Positions 23,706 through 32,684 are shown, numbered from the stretch's first letter. The stretch is 35,425 nt of DNA from Gammaproteobacteria bacterium UBA7449 (GCA_002477465.1 DLPV01000034.1:10765-46189); one strand, 5' to 3'. Numbers and translations: made by a program. The notes: generated by a model from the sequence alone, not told the origin.

Positions 23706-24014
23706 ATGAAGACACTCGACTTTTTCCGAGCCGCCTGCCTGGCCATGCTCTGTATTTTTGCGCCTTTCGCTTTCGCAGCAGAGGTCCCTCAGAACACGAC
23801 TGAGCAGACAGTCATGCTGGACATTAATCAAGCGGATGCGGCCTCGATTGCCTCAGCTCTGGAAGGCATTGGTCCAGCCAAGGCCAAGGAGATTGTTGCC
23901 TATCGTGAAATGTTTGGCAGCTTTCGTACCCTGGATGAGTTGTTAGAAGTGCCCGGAGTTGGCGCTGTCACTCTGGAGAAGAATCTCAGCCGTATTCTGA
24001 TTCAGGGGAACTAG
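23706..24014 (+). CDS. ComEA-like secreted helix-hairpin-helix protein
   Basis: This 102-residue protein has a signal peptide (residues 1-24, ending FAFA) followed by about 15 linker residues and a double helix-hairpin-helix module: LDINQADAASIASALEGIGPAKAKEIVAYRE and FGSFRTLDELLEVPGVGAVTLEKN. Such ComEA-type proteins bind double-stranded DNA in the periplasm, and in competent bacteria they pull in DNA. Many gammaproteobacteria carry this short form without proof of competence. AAGGA lies about 8 nt before the ATG. In pseudomonads a comEA-like gene also sits beside wbpM, which supports ancestral linkage. Confidence 0.85.
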   Translation: MKTLDFFRAACLAMLCIFAPFAFAAEVPQNTTEQTVMLDINQADAASIASALEGIGPAKAKEIVAYREMFGSFRTLDELLEVPGVGAVTLEKNLSRILIQGN

Positions 24015-24028
24015 CGCTGCTGTCCGGA

Positions 24029-24065
24029 AATCAGGCGCTTTGGCCCGCGTTGAAAGTGCCTGATT
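24029..24065 (+). repeat. 13-bp hairpin between comEA-like and wbpL-like genes
   Basis: AATCAGGCGCTTT (24029-24041) and AAAGTGCCTGATT (24053-24065) pair along all 13 positions with one G-U wobble and an 11-nt loop. There is no T tract after it, so it is not a classical intrinsic terminator. It may protect the mRNA 3' end, act with Rho, or be a protein-binding dyad in front of the following promoter-like TATAAT. Confidence 0.45.
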
Positions 24066-24092
24066 GAATCCGCTGTGAGCCTGGATTCGGGC

Positions 24093-24098
24093 TATAAT
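24093..24098 (+). promoter_or_regulatory. candidate -10 element for wbpL-like gene
   Basis: A perfect TATAAT lies 33 nt before the ATG at 24132. No good -35 is present at standard spacing (the nearest TTGAAT is 23 nt away), so it may need an activator. If real, it excludes the upstream GTG at 24075 as the translation start. Confidence 0.35.
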
Positions 24099-24131
24099 CC
24101 GGGCTTTAGCAGAACATGGAAACAGCCTCGG

Positions 24132-25157
24132 ATGTCTAGCCTGGTGCTGCCAGCAGGTGTATTTGTAATATCGGTGATTCTTACCGGATTGCTGCGAGCG
24201 CTGGCGCTGCGAATTCGCATACTGGATGTGCCTGTTGACCGATCCGCGCATTCCGCTCCTACGCCGGTCGGTGGTGGTGCTGCGATCGTGCTTCTGAGCG
24301 CTGCCTCTGCCTTCTACTTTTACGCTGACGGCACCCTGCCGCACTCAATCTTCATGGCATTACTCGGCGCCTATGTGATTGCATTTTTAGGGTTTATTGA
24401 CGATCTCAGGAGTATTCACGCCAAGTGGCGCGTACCGCTGCATATTGCCGCGGCGATCTGGTCTGTTGCCTGGCTGGGTGACGTGGCTCCCATCGACTTT
24501 GGTCTGGTATCGATTAATTCGCAGTGGATACTCCAGCCACTGGCGGTTGTTGCCCTGGTGTGGCTGCTCAATCTTTATAATTTCATGGATGGGATTGATG
24601 GCATCGCAGGATCTGAACTGGTCTGTGTCAACCTAGTGTCATTATTCTTCGTTATAAATAGCACGGATTACAGCGTTACGCTGATTATAATGGTGTTGGG
24701 TGCGGCCAGTGCTGGTTTTCTGGCCTGGAACTGGGAGCCGGCGAGAATATTTATGGGTGACGTCGGCAGTGGCTTTAGCGGCTTTATGCTGGGTCTCCTG
24801 GCGCTGATAACCATGCAGCAGGGCAGTATGACTGTTTGGTCCTGGCTGATCTTGCTGGGGGTGTTCGTGGTGGATGCCACCATAACCCTGTTGCGGCGCT
24901 TGCTGGTAGGGGAAAGGTGGTACGTTGGGCATACCTCCCACGCCTATCAGCACGCGGCGCGCCACTATAAGAGTCACGGCAAAGTGACGATGACTGTTGT
25001 ATTAATAAACATTTGCTGGCTAACGCCCTGGACTGTCGCCAGCGTGGTATTTCCAAAACTGGGATTTTTTCTCAGTTTGCTCGCATTGGGCCCCTTGGTT
25101 ATGCTGGCGCTCAAGTTTGATGCAGGAAAGTCAGGCCAATTCGCCATGACCGATTAG
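24132..25157 (+). CDS. WecA/WbpL-type polyprenyl-phosphate glycosyl-1-phosphate transferase
   Basis: This polytopic enzyme transfers a sugar-1-phosphate, typically an N-acetylated aminosugar such as FucNAc, QuiNAc or GlcNAc, onto undecaprenyl phosphate to start O-antigen or another surface glycan. The 341-residue protein has about ten hydrophobic segments and the family motifs: DVPVDRSAHSAPTPVGGG near the start, D90-D91 in FIDDLRS, NLYNFMDGIDGIAG (147-160), FMGDVGSGFSGF and the His motif HTSHAYQH (267-274). These group it with WbpL/WecA rather than MraY. The ATG at 24132 has only a weak SD; a GTG at 24075 is open but lies before the candidate promoter. The wbpM-like gene follows, the usual partner. 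Confidence 0.88.
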   Translation: MSSLVLPAGVFVISVILTGLLRALALRIRILDVPVDRSAHSAPTPVGGGAAIVLLSAASAFYFYADGTLPHSIFMALLGAYVIAFLGFIDDLRSIHAKWRVPLHIAAAIWSVAWLGDVAPIDFGLVSINSQWILQPLAVVALVWLLNLYNFMDGIDGIAGSELVCVNLVSLFFVINSTDYSVTLIIMVLGAASAGFLAWNWEPARIFMGDVGSGFSGFMLGLLALITMQQGSMTVWSWLILLGVFVVDATITLLRRLLVGERWYVGHTSHAYQHAARHYKSHGKVTMTVVLINICWLTPWTVASVVFPKLGFFLSLLALGPLVMLALKFDAGKSGQFAMTD

Positions 25158-25275
25158 CCTGCGGATTCTTGCGCAGTTGCGATATCCCTGGGCCGGTTGA
25201 TCTTTGGTCCCGAACTGCAGAAACGAACTGCGGGACCGATCAGCGCAGAACCAGAAGAACAGCTAAAATAAAGCA

Positions 25276-25303
25276 TTGAATGAGAGACAGCCCAATTTAG
25301 AAA
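25276..25303 (+). promoter_or_regulatory. candidate promoter for wbpM-like gene
   Basis: TTGAAT (25276-25281) and TAGAAA (25298-25303) are spaced by 16 nt in the 224-nt gap before the wbpM-like gene. Both hexamers match 4 of 6 consensus bases. The rest of the gap shows no reading frame or strong hairpin. Confidence 0.3.
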
Positions 25304-25381
25304 TATGAAGATAAAAATGCCGGCCCGAAACCACAACTCTGTGAAGGGATAAACTGGGCCTGCAGCTTCTCGGGAATACAC

Positions 25382-27382
25382 ATGCAATTACTCACAATTC
25401 CATTATCACGCTCGCTGAAACAAATGCTCATGATGGCTGCGGATGTGCTCATGCTGTTCATGGCACTAGCGTTTTCTTTCATGCTATTGAGAGCAGATTT
25501 GTTGGGCCAGGACCAACGGTTTTACTTCTTTTTCTCTCTGGCCACCGCGCTCAGCATTCTGTTCTTTATTCGTATTGGTTTGTACCGCATTGTGCTGCTC
25601 TATATGGGGCTGCAAGCCGGCTTTCTGATGTTACAGGCTGTGACCTTGGCAACCTGCCTGTTGGCCGCGACCTATTTCTTCACCCAAACCGCCGCAACGG
25701 CTGATTATTCTGTCTTACCTATTTTCTGGATGATCTCTTTGCTGCTTATTGGCGGCAGTCGTTTCGTTGCCAAGGTGCTGTTGCGGAGCCTGATCCAGAA
25801 TTTTAGGCCAAAAGAGCCAGTGGTCATTTACGGTGCCGGTAGCTCCGGTATGCAGTTGGTGGTGTCATTACAAACCGGTGATCAATACCTGCCTGTCGCT
25901 TTCGTCGACGATGGTCAGAGCATGATTGGCAGCACCGTGCATGGTATTCGAGTTTACAGCCCTAATTCACTCTATGAATTAATCGAGACCTATTCCGTGC
26001 GCCAGATTTTGCTGGCAATCCCGTCTGCGACTCACGCTGAGCGTAAAGAAATCTTGAATCGACTCGAGCATTTACCGGTTCACGTTCGCACTGTGCCCGA
26101 TCTTTTCGACATGGTGTCTGGCAAAGTTGGTGTGGATGAGATTCGAGATATCGATATTGAAGATTTGCTGGGCAGGGATATTGTGCCGCCCAATCCTGAA
26201 TTGCTGGGTGCCTGCATCACCGGGCAGTCGGTGATGGTGACCGGTGCTGGAGGTTCCATTGGTTCCGAGCTTTGTCGCCAGATTATCAATATTAGTCCGG
26301 CCAGAGTCGTACTGCTGGACTCCTTTGAGTTTGGCCTCTATGCCATTGAAGGGGAGTTGCGGGAGGGTCTTAAAGCCATCGAAGGTGGTGACCAGATTGA
26401 AATCGTTGCGCTGTTAGGGTCAGTCTGCAACAAGGCGCAAATGGACAGCGTAATTAAAAGCTTTGAAGTTGATACGGTCTACCATGTGGCAGCCTACAAG
26501 CAAGTACCGATGGTAGAGAAGAATATCGTTGAAGGAACGCAGAACAATATTTTTGGCACCCTGACTTCTGCCCAGGCCGCCGAGCTCAATGGCGTTAAAA
26601 ACTTTGTACTGATTTCTACTGACAAGGCAGTTCGGCCTACTAACTTTATGGGGGCCACGAAACGCTTCGCCGAGCAGGTTTTACAGGCGATGGCGCAACG
26701 GGGTAGTGCGACTCGCTTTAGTATGGTGCGATTCGGCAACGTGCTGGGGTCTTCGGGGTCAGTTGTCCCTCTATTTCGTCGGCAGATTAGTGGCGGAGGG
26801 CCGGTTACTGTCACGCACCCCGAAGTGACGCGATATTTTATGACTGTGCAGGAAGCCGCTCAGTTGGTAATTCAGGCCGGCTCCATGGCAACAGGTGGTG
26901 ACGTCTTCGTGCTTGATATGAATGAGCCCATCCGCATCGTGGATTTGGCCAAGAAGATGGTTCATCTGATGGGCTATGACGTTAAGGATGAGAATGCCTA
27001 CCGGGGAGATATCGCAGTTGAATACACTGGTCTGCGCCCTGGAGAAAAGCTTTATGAGGAACTGCTGATCGGGGAGTCAGTGACGGGAACCGAGCATCCC
27101 AAGATCATGCGCGCGGAAGAAGACACCCTGGCCTGGGGTGCACTGCAAGTGTTGCTGCGTCGCTTGGAGGCTGCCTGCAAAGGAATGCATCTGGCTGAAA
27201 TCAAATCGGTACTGCTGGAAGCGGTAGATGGCTTTGAGCCTAAGGAAGAGATGAATGACCCGCGTTGGGATATTCCTCGCCAGGCGCTAAGAGGCGAGGA
27301 CGCCCAGGGAGCAGAAGAGCAAACAGAGGGGGGGCAAGCAACAGAGGAGCCACTCAAGGTTACTCCTCTGTTTAAAGACTAA
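25382..27382 (+). CDS. WbpM/CapD-type nucleotide-sugar 4,6-dehydratase
   Basis: This 666-residue membrane-anchored dehydratase probably converts UDP-GlcNAc to a 4-keto-6-deoxy sugar for surface polysaccharide. The N-terminal 150 residues contain about four membrane spans. A first Rossmann-like domain (VVIYGAGSSGMQLV) follows, then the catalytic SDR domain with TGAGGSIGSE (287-296), VAAYKQVPMVE, STDKAVRPTNFMGATKR and RFGNVLGSSGSVVP. The active site has Met (M423) with K427 in place of the usual Tyr-x3-Lys, as is typical of the large WbpM class. The C-terminal 40 residues are acidic and low in complexity. The ATG has GGGA 7 nt upstream. Together with the preceding transferase it forms the wbpL-wbpM pair of pseudomonad O-antigen loci. 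Confidence 0.9.
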   Translation: MQLLTIPLSRSLKQMLMMAADVLMLFMALAFSFMLLRADLLGQDQRFYFFFSLATALSILFFIRIGLYRIVLLYMGLQAGFLMLQAVTLATCLLAATYFFTQTAATADYSVLPIFWMISLLLIGGSRFVAKVLLRSLIQNFRPKEPVVIYGAGSSGMQLVVSLQTGDQYLPVAFVDDGQSMIGSTVHGIRVYSPNSLYELIETYSVRQILLAIPSATHAERKEILNRLEHLPVHVRTVPDLFDMVSGKVGVDEIRDIDIEDLLGRDIVPPNPELLGACITGQSVMVTGAGGSIGSELCRQIINISPARVVLLDSFEFGLYAIEGELREGLKAIEGGDQIEIVALLGSVCNKAQMDSVIKSFEVDTVYHVAAYKQVPMVEKNIVEGTQNNIFGTLTSAQAAELNGVKNFVLISTDKAVRPTNFMGATKRFAEQVLQAMAQRGSATRFSMVRFGNVLGSSGSVVPLFRRQISGGGPVTVTHPEVTRYFMTVQEAAQLVIQAGSMATGGDVFVLDMNEPIRIVDLAKKMVHLMGYDVKDENAYRGDIAVEYTGLRPGEKLYEELLIGESVTGTEHPKIMRAEEDTLAWGALQVLLRRLEAACKGMHLAEIKSVLLEAVDGFEPKEEMNDPRWDIPRQALRGEDAQGAEEQTEGGQATEEPLKVTPLFKD

Positions 27383-27406
27383 GTTTAGCGCTCAAAGACT
27401 GAGTTT
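27374..27406. repeat. 13-nt direct repeat at the wbpM-like stop codon
   Basis: AAAGACTAAGTTT (27374-27386) and AAAGACTGAGTTT (27394-27406) differ at one position and are 20 nt apart. The first copy contains the TAA stop of the wbpM-like gene; in the second the equivalent position reads TGA. It looks like a small local duplication in the convergent gap. Confidence 0.5.
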
Positions 27407-27427
27407 TCCGCGATCTGAACGGCTTGC

Positions 27428-27988
27428 TTAGTCAGCCCTGCGGACTGAAGTGATCACCACCGGTTCGGTAGGCACATCATTATAGACGCCGCTGCGACCA
27501 GTTGCGACACCTGCAATCGCGTCAACCACATCCATGCCTTCCACCACCTTTCCGAAAACAGCATAGCCGAAACCACTCGCCGTCTCGTTGCTATGGTTCA
27601 GGAAATCGTTATCCACGAGGTTGATGAAGAACTGGCTGGTTGCGCTGTCGACTACATTAGTCCTGGCCATGGCGAGTGTGCCGCGGTCATTTGGCACATC
27701 AGATTTCGCTTCGTTCTTGATTGGCTCGTAAGGAGAGAGCTGCACCATATCAGCATCGAAGCCGCCGCCCTGAATCATGAATCCAGAAATGACGCGGTGA
27801 AATATCAAGCCATCGTAAAGTTCGCTGTCGCTATAACGAAGGAAATTCTCCACGGAAATGGGCGCCTTGTCTGCCCATAATTCGATGCGGATCGTGCCCT
27901 TATTGGTCTCCATGACCACTACCGGATTGTCTTGAGCGAATGAGCTGAAGCTGACGCTAAACAGCAGGGCCAGAAATAGTGCTCGCAT
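27428..27988 (-). CDS. ppiA: secreted cyclophilin-type peptidyl-prolyl isomerase (PpiA-like)
   Basis: This is a 186-residue periplasmic cyclophilin. Residues 1-19 (MRALFLALLFSVSFSSFAQ) are a signal peptide. The core has VVMETNKGTIRIELW, APISVENFLRY, LIFHRVISGFMIQGGGFDADM, GTLAMARTNVVDSATSQFFINL and FGYAVFGKVVEGMDVVD. These match E. coli PpiA closely, including the catalytic Arg in FHRV and the SQFFIN segment. GGGAGA lies 6 nt before the ATG. It is convergent with the wbpM-like gene (45-nt gap). It is the second secreted cyclophilin in this window; the copy at 1905-2489 is more divergent. Confidence 0.93.
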   Translation of the reverse strand: MRALFLALLFSVSFSSFAQDNPVVVMETNKGTIRIELWADKAPISVENFLRYSDSELYDGLIFHRVISGFMIQGGGFDADMVQLSPYEPIKNEAKSDVPNDRGTLAMARTNVVDSATSQFFINLVDNDFLNHSNETASGFGYAVFGKVVEGMDVVDAIAGVATGRSGVYNDVPTEPVVITSVRRAD

Positions 27989-28129
27989 TGTATTCTCCCT
28001 TCTCTGGTTTTGATGGTGAGCTTGGTTGAGACAAACTATAACCTAACTCACCGTGGCTGAACCACAGATGACCACAGATAAGTCAAAAAGCAGAGGAAGG
28101 GGCCAGGTCGGAGTTGGTGGAAAGAGATG

Positions 28130-28204
28130 TGGCTGCCCAACCTGGACTCGAACCAGGAACCAAGTGATTAACAGTCACCTACTCTACCATTGAGCTATTG
28201 GGCA
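28130..28204 (-). tRNA. tRNA-Asn (GTT)
   Basis: The minus strand folds as a full 75-nt tRNA with encoded CCA. The acceptor stem is TGCCCAA/TTGGGCA with discriminator G, the D stem GCTC/GAGT, the anticodon stem GGTGA/TCACT with loop CTGTTAA (anticodon GTT), and the T arm CCTGG-TTCGAGT-CCAGG. U1-A72 with G73 is typical of tRNA-Asn. It stands alone between ppiA and the uvrB upstream region. Confidence 0.96.
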
Positions 28205-28458
28205 GCAGAGTCAAATTTTCAGCGGTATTCTAGCAGGAAATCGGGTTTCCCGTAGTCTCAGTAGTCGCCTGACGGCTAGGCTAAACTGAGGTTTCCCTGA
28301 AAAGGCGCGTAGTCTAAAGAGAAATTGGAAATCGGTCAACCATCACCAAGCGTTGCGAGGGAGAATGTTGTACCCTTATGGGCTTTCCCGGCTCGCGACC
28401 AGACGGCGTCACGTTTGGGGTCCGCTAGTCGATCTATTAGTTGCAGCAGCCTCGCAGT

Positions 28459-30477
28459 ATGTCTAAGCCATTCCAGTTAGAGTCAAGCTTCAAGCCTGCC
28501 GGGGATCAGCCCGCAGCCATTGCCAGCCTAGTTGAGGGGCTGGAAGACGGTCTGCACGCTCAAACCCTGCTGGGCGTCACCGGGTCTGGTAAAACTTTTA
28601 CCATAGCCAATGTTATAGAACAGGTGCAGCGGCCAACCCTGGTAATGGCGCCGAACAAGACTCTCGCTGCGCAACTCTATGGCGAATTCAAGGAATTCTT
28701 TCCGCACAATGCCGTGGAATATTTCGTCTCCTATTACGATTATTATCAGCCTGAAGCTTATGTGCCTGCATCTGATGTCTATATAGAAAAAGACGCCTCG
28801 ATTAATGACCATATTGAGCAGATGCGGCTGTCCGCGACCAAGGCCTTGCTGGAGCGTCAGGATGTAATCGTCGTCGCGACGGTGTCTGCCATCTATGGCT
28901 TGGGCGATCCAAATTCCTATCTGCAGATGGTCGTACACCTGGACCGTGGTGACCGTATGGACCAGCGCAAATTATTGCGCCGTCTGGCGGACTTGCAGTA
29001 CACCCGTAATGATATGGAGCTGCGCCGTGCCACTTACCGGGTGCGAGGCGATGTCATCGATATCTATCCCGCTGAATCTGAGCGGCATGCCATCCGCATT
29101 GAGTTGTTCGATGATGAAGTTGAAAAACTCTCCTATTTTGACCCGCTAACAGGCGCCTTGATCAAAGAAGTGCCCAGACTGACTGTATTCCCCAAGTCTC
29201 ACTACGTGACGCCCCGGGAAAAGTTGCTGGCTACACTTGACGACATCAAAATTGAACTGCATGAACGCCTTAAGCAGCTGACTAGCAACAACCGCCTGGT
29301 GGAAGCACAGCGCCTGGAACAGCGTACAAAGTTTGATCTGGAGATGATCCAGGAGCTGGGCTATTGCAACGGCATCGAAAACTATTCCCGCTATTTGTCC
29401 GGCCGTGAATCCGGCGAGCCGCCCCCGACGCTTTATGACTATCTGCCAGACGATGCGCTGGTAGTCTCGGATGAATCCCATGTGTCGATTCCTCAGTTGG
29501 GTGCGATGTACAAGGGCGATCGCTCGCGCAAGGAAACTCTGGTGGAGTATGGCTTCCGTCTACCTTCTGCACTGGACAACAGGCCGCTGCGTTTCGAGGA
29601 ATGGGAGTCGCTTACGCCCCAGATCATCTTTGTGTCGGCAACGCCTGGTCCCTATGAGGAAGAGCATGAAGGGCAGCAAGTGCGACAGGTAGTCAGACCC
29701 ACTGGCCTGATTGACCCGGAACTAGAAGTGCGCCCCGCCTCGACGCAGGTTGATGATCTGCTGTCTGAGGTGAACCGCGTGGTAGCCCTGAAGGAGCGCG
29801 TGCTGGTGACTGTATTGACTAAACGGATGGCCGAGGACCTGACAGATTACCTTGCAGAACACGATGTGCGGGTGCGCTACCTGCACTCGGATATCGATAC
29901 GGTGGAGCGCTCTGAGATACTGCGAGATCTACGCCTTGGCAATTTTGATGTGCTGGTGGGCATAAATCTGCTGCGCGAAGGGCTGGATATACCCGAGGTA
30001 TCGCTGGTTGCCATACTGGATGCGGACAAGGAAGGGTTCCTGCGCTCCGAGCGCTCCCTTATTCAAACCATGGGTCGAGCCGCAAGAAATCTGAACGGCA
30101 AAGCGATTCTTTATGCCGATACTGTGACCGGATCCATGCAGCGGGCCATGGATGAATCCAATCGTCGCCGGGAAACTCAGTTGGCCTATAACGAGGCTCA
30201 CAATATCACACCGATCGGGGTGCAGAAACGGGTGCTGGATATTATGGAAGGCGCCTACTCGGCACCGGGCTCTCGAACCCGGCAAAGAACCCGTTCAGTG
30301 GCGGAGCCGCAAGGAGATTATGGCACGCTGAACTTTAATGATCCGTACGAAATTCGTAAGGAAATCACCAAGCTGGAGGCGGCCATGTATGAGCAGGCGA
30401 AGAACCTGGCATTCGAAGAGGCTGCCGCGACGCGCGACAGTATTGCCGATCTCAAGCAACAACTGCTAAGGCAATGA
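28459..30477 (+). CDS. uvrB: excinuclease ABC subunit B
   Basis: UvrB verifies DNA damage within the UvrABC nucleotide excision repair complex. The 672-residue protein equals the E. coli length. It has Walker A GVTGSGKT (39-46), the beta-hairpin segment YYDYYQPEAYVP that clamps DNA, DESH at 338-341, helicase motifs VLVTVLTKRMAEDL, REGLDIPEVSLVAILDADKEGFLRS and QTMGRAARN, and a C-terminal UVR domain (EITKLEAAMYEQAKNLAFEEAAATRD) that binds UvrC. The ATG at 28459 was chosen over a TTG six codons upstream because it gives the family start MSKPFQLES. No good SD is visible. The 254-nt upstream gap contains no CTG-N10-CAG LexA box that I can find, although uvrB is SOS-controlled in E. coli. Confidence 0.96.
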   Translation: MSKPFQLESSFKPAGDQPAAIASLVEGLEDGLHAQTLLGVTGSGKTFTIANVIEQVQRPTLVMAPNKTLAAQLYGEFKEFFPHNAVEYFVSYYDYYQPEAYVPASDVYIEKDASINDHIEQMRLSATKALLERQDVIVVATVSAIYGLGDPNSYLQMVVHLDRGDRMDQRKLLRRLADLQYTRNDMELRRATYRVRGDVIDIYPAESERHAIRIELFDDEVEKLSYFDPLTGALIKEVPRLTVFPKSHYVTPREKLLATLDDIKIELHERLKQLTSNNRLVEAQRLEQRTKFDLEMIQELGYCNGIENYSRYLSGRESGEPPPTLYDYLPDDALVVSDESHVSIPQLGAMYKGDRSRKETLVEYGFRLPSALDNRPLRFEEWESLTPQIIFVSATPGPYEEEHEGQQVRQVVRPTGLIDPELEVRPASTQVDDLLSEVNRVVALKERVLVTVLTKRMAEDLTDYLAEHDVRVRYLHSDIDTVERSEILRDLRLGNFDVLVGINLLREGLDIPEVSLVAILDADKEGFLRSERSLIQTMGRAARNLNGKAILYADTVTGSMQRAMDESNRRRETQLAYNEAHNITPIGVQKRVLDIMEGAYSAPGSRTRQRTRSVAEPQGDYGTLNFNDPYEIRKEITKLEAAMYEQAKNLAFEEAAATRDSIADLKQQLLRQ

Positions 30478-30505
30478 CTTTATAGGATTTTTGAAGATAA
30501 ATTCT

Positions 30506-30535
30506 TCGACATTGACGACGCTAATTCCGTATAAT
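30506..30535 (+). promoter_or_regulatory. promoter of tRNA-Val
   Basis: TCGACA (30506-30511, 5 of 6 to consensus) and a perfect TATAAT (30530-30535) are separated by 18 nt. The tRNA begins 33 nt after the -10. This is the best sigma70 promoter in the window. Confidence 0.75.
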
Positions 30536-30567
30536 CGCGAATCTTTTCTAATGGGACGGCAGGCAAT

Positions 30568-30644
<77 letters not shown>

Positions 30645-30764
30645 TTCCATAGAAGTCTACAACGTACAGCGGGTAAAGCGCTGTGCTTGTCATAAAGGAA
30701 TTAACAAACGATGTTGGGATTGCAGCCTGGCTGCACTTCCAACCTCAAGTATTGGGTTTACGGC

Positions 30765-32684
30765 ATGCCTCAAATCACTCTCCCAGATGGCAGTACTCGG
30801 CAATATGATCGGCCTGTAACGGTGGCTGGTGTAGCGGAATCTATCGGTCCAGGCCTCGCAAAAGCGGCCCTGGCTGGACGCGTTGATGGCGTGTTGGTAG
30901 ATACCTCTTTCACTATAGACAGCGATGCAGAGCTTGCCATTGTGACTGAACGCGATGATGACGGCATTGAGGTCTTGCGCCATTCCTGTGCGCACCTGAT
31001 GGCCCAGGCTGTGCAGCGCCTGTTTCCCAAGGCGCAGGTCACCATTGGCCCGGTCATAGAAGATGGGTTTTTCTATGATTTTGCGTTCGAGCGCGCGTTT
31101 ACGCCCGAAGATTTGGCTGCCATCGAAAAAGCCATGAAGGAAATCGTCAAACAGGACCTTACGGTAGAGCGATCCGTGCTGCCGCGCGACGAAGCCATTG
31201 CGCTATTCAAGGAGATGGGAGAAGAGTACAAGGTTGAAATCATTGAGAATATACCCGGTGAAGAGCCTCTGTCTTTTTATCGCCAGGGTGATTTTATTGA
31301 CCTATGCCGTGGTCCCCACGTTCCCAGCACGGGTAAATTCAAAGCCTTTAAACTGACCAGTGTGGCGGGTGCCTATTGGCGCGGCGATTCCGATAAAGAA
31401 ATGCTGCAGCGAGTCTACGGCACTGCATGGGGGTCGAAGCAGGATTTGAAGCTTTATTTGCAGCGCCTGGAAGAGGCTGAAAAACGCGATCACCGCAAGC
31501 TTGGCAAGCAACTGGGGCTCTTTCATTTTCAGGAAGAAGCGCCAGGTATGCCTTTTTGGCACCCTAACGGCTGGACTATGTACCAGGTGATTCAGGATTA
31601 CATGCAGCAGGTGCAGGTGGATAACGACTACAAGGAAATAAAGACGCCGCAGTTGGTGGATTATTCCTTGTGGGAAAGGAGTGGTCATGCCTCAAAATTT
31701 GCGGACGAAATGTTTAGCGTCGAGTCCGACAATCGCATGTATGCAATCAAGCCCATGAACTGCCCGTGCCATATCCAGGTGTTCAATCAGGGTCTGAAGA
31801 GCTACCGGGATTTGCCCCTGCGGCTGGCAGAATTTGGTTCCTGCCACCGCTATGAGCCTTCCGGAAGCATGCATGGACTGATGCGTGTGCGCAGTTTTGT
31901 GCAGGATGACGGACATATTTTTTGCACCGAAGAACAAATTCAGTCAGAGGTGGCGGATTTCATGCAGCTGCTGTTCTCAGTATATCGGGACTTTGGCTTT
32001 GATGAAGTTATTCTGCGGCTATCCACTCGGCCCGAGAAGCGGGTGGGCTCAGATGAGCTGTGGGACAGCGCCGAGCAGGCTCTCAAGGATGCGCTTATCG
32101 CCACCGGGCTGGACTGGCAGCTGCAGCCGGGAGAGGGGGCATTTTATGGCCCCAAGATCGAATATTCGCTGAAAGACTGCATGGGGCGAGTGCAGCAATG
32201 CGGCACGATTCAGGTGGATTTTTTCCTCCCTGAGCGCCTTGGGGCGACCTATGTGGCGGAAGACAGCAGTCGCAAGACTCCGGTTATGTTGCATCGGGCA
32301 ATTTTGGGATCTTTCGAGCGATTTATCGGCGTTCTGATCGAACATTATGCCGGCGCTATGCCTACCTGGCTGTCGCCGCAACAAGTGTCAATCCTCAACA
32401 TTACCGACAAGCAGTCGGAATATTGCCGTAAAGTGGAAGAATCCTTGAAAAATAAAGGGTTTAGGGCCGCTTCGGACTTGAGAAATGAGAAGATCGGCTT
32501 TAAAATCCGCGAGCACTCTTTACAGAAGATTCCCTACCTATTGGTAGTAGGCGATAAAGAAGTGGAATCCGGAACAGTGGCAGTGCGCACACGCGGAGGA
32601 GAAGACCTGGGAGCGATGACATTTGAAGACTTTTGTGATCACTTGAGCCAGGAGATTTCCAATTACGGCCGCAGTGATAGCTAG
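30765..32684 (+). CDS. thrS: threonine--tRNA ligase
   Basis: This class II synthetase charges tRNA-Thr and edits Ser-tRNA. The 639-residue product has a TGS domain (MPQITLPDGSTRQY ... GRVDGVLVD), the editing domain with HSCAHLMAQAVQRLFP, and a catalytic core with zinc ligands C333 (MNCPCH), H384 (DDGHIFC) and H510 (MLHRAI), each one residue short of E. coli numbering. The anticodon-binding domain closes the protein. The ATG at 30765 matches the family N-terminus. The frame is open 18 codons further to an ATG at 30711 that has AAGGA about 11 nt upstream, so a longer form or leader is possible. It is followed by infC as in most gammaproteobacteria. Confidence 0.96.
   Translation: MPQITLPDGSTRQYDRPVTVAGVAESIGPGLAKAALAGRVDGVLVDTSFTIDSDAELAIVTERDDDGIEVLRHSCAHLMAQAVQRLFPKAQVTIGPVIEDGFFYDFAFERAFTPEDLAAIEKAMKEIVKQDLTVERSVLPRDEAIALFKEMGEEYKVEIIENIPGEEPLSFYRQGDFIDLCRGPHVPSTGKFKAFKLTSVAGAYWRGDSDKEMLQRVYGTAWGSKQDLKLYLQRLEEAEKRDHRKLGKQLGLFHFQEEAPGMPFWHPNGWTMYQVIQDYMQQVQVDNDYKEIKTPQLVDYSLWERSGHASKFADEMFSVESDNRMYAIKPMNCPCHIQVFNQGLKSYRDLPLRLAEFGSCHRYEPSGSMHGLMRVRSFVQDDGHIFCTEEQIQSEVADFMQLLFSVYRDFGFDEVILRLSTRPEKRVGSDELWDSAEQALKDALIATGLDWQLQPGEGAFYGPKIEYSLKDCMGRVQQCGTIQVDFFLPERLGATYVAEDSSRKTPVMLHRAILGSFERFIGVLIEHYAGAMPTWLSPQQVSILNITDKQSEYCRKVEESLKNKGFRAASDLRNEKIGFKIREHSLQKIPYLLVVGDKEVESGTVAVRTRGGEDLGAMTFEDFCDHLSQEISNYGRSDS

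Noticed and set aside
24015..24131. GTG start at 24075 for the wbpL-like gene
   Set aside because: It adds 19 non-family residues and lies before the candidate TATAAT; ATG at 24132 is preferred.
28205..28458. LexA box upstream of uvrB
   Set aside because: I looked for CTG-N10-CAG and found none; no claim of SOS control can be made from the sequence.
30711..30764. 18-residue N-terminal extension of ThrS from an upstream ATG
   Set aside because: The TGS domain normally starts at MPQITLPDG; the upstream ATG has some SD support, so a leader is possible, but the extension is not family-like.
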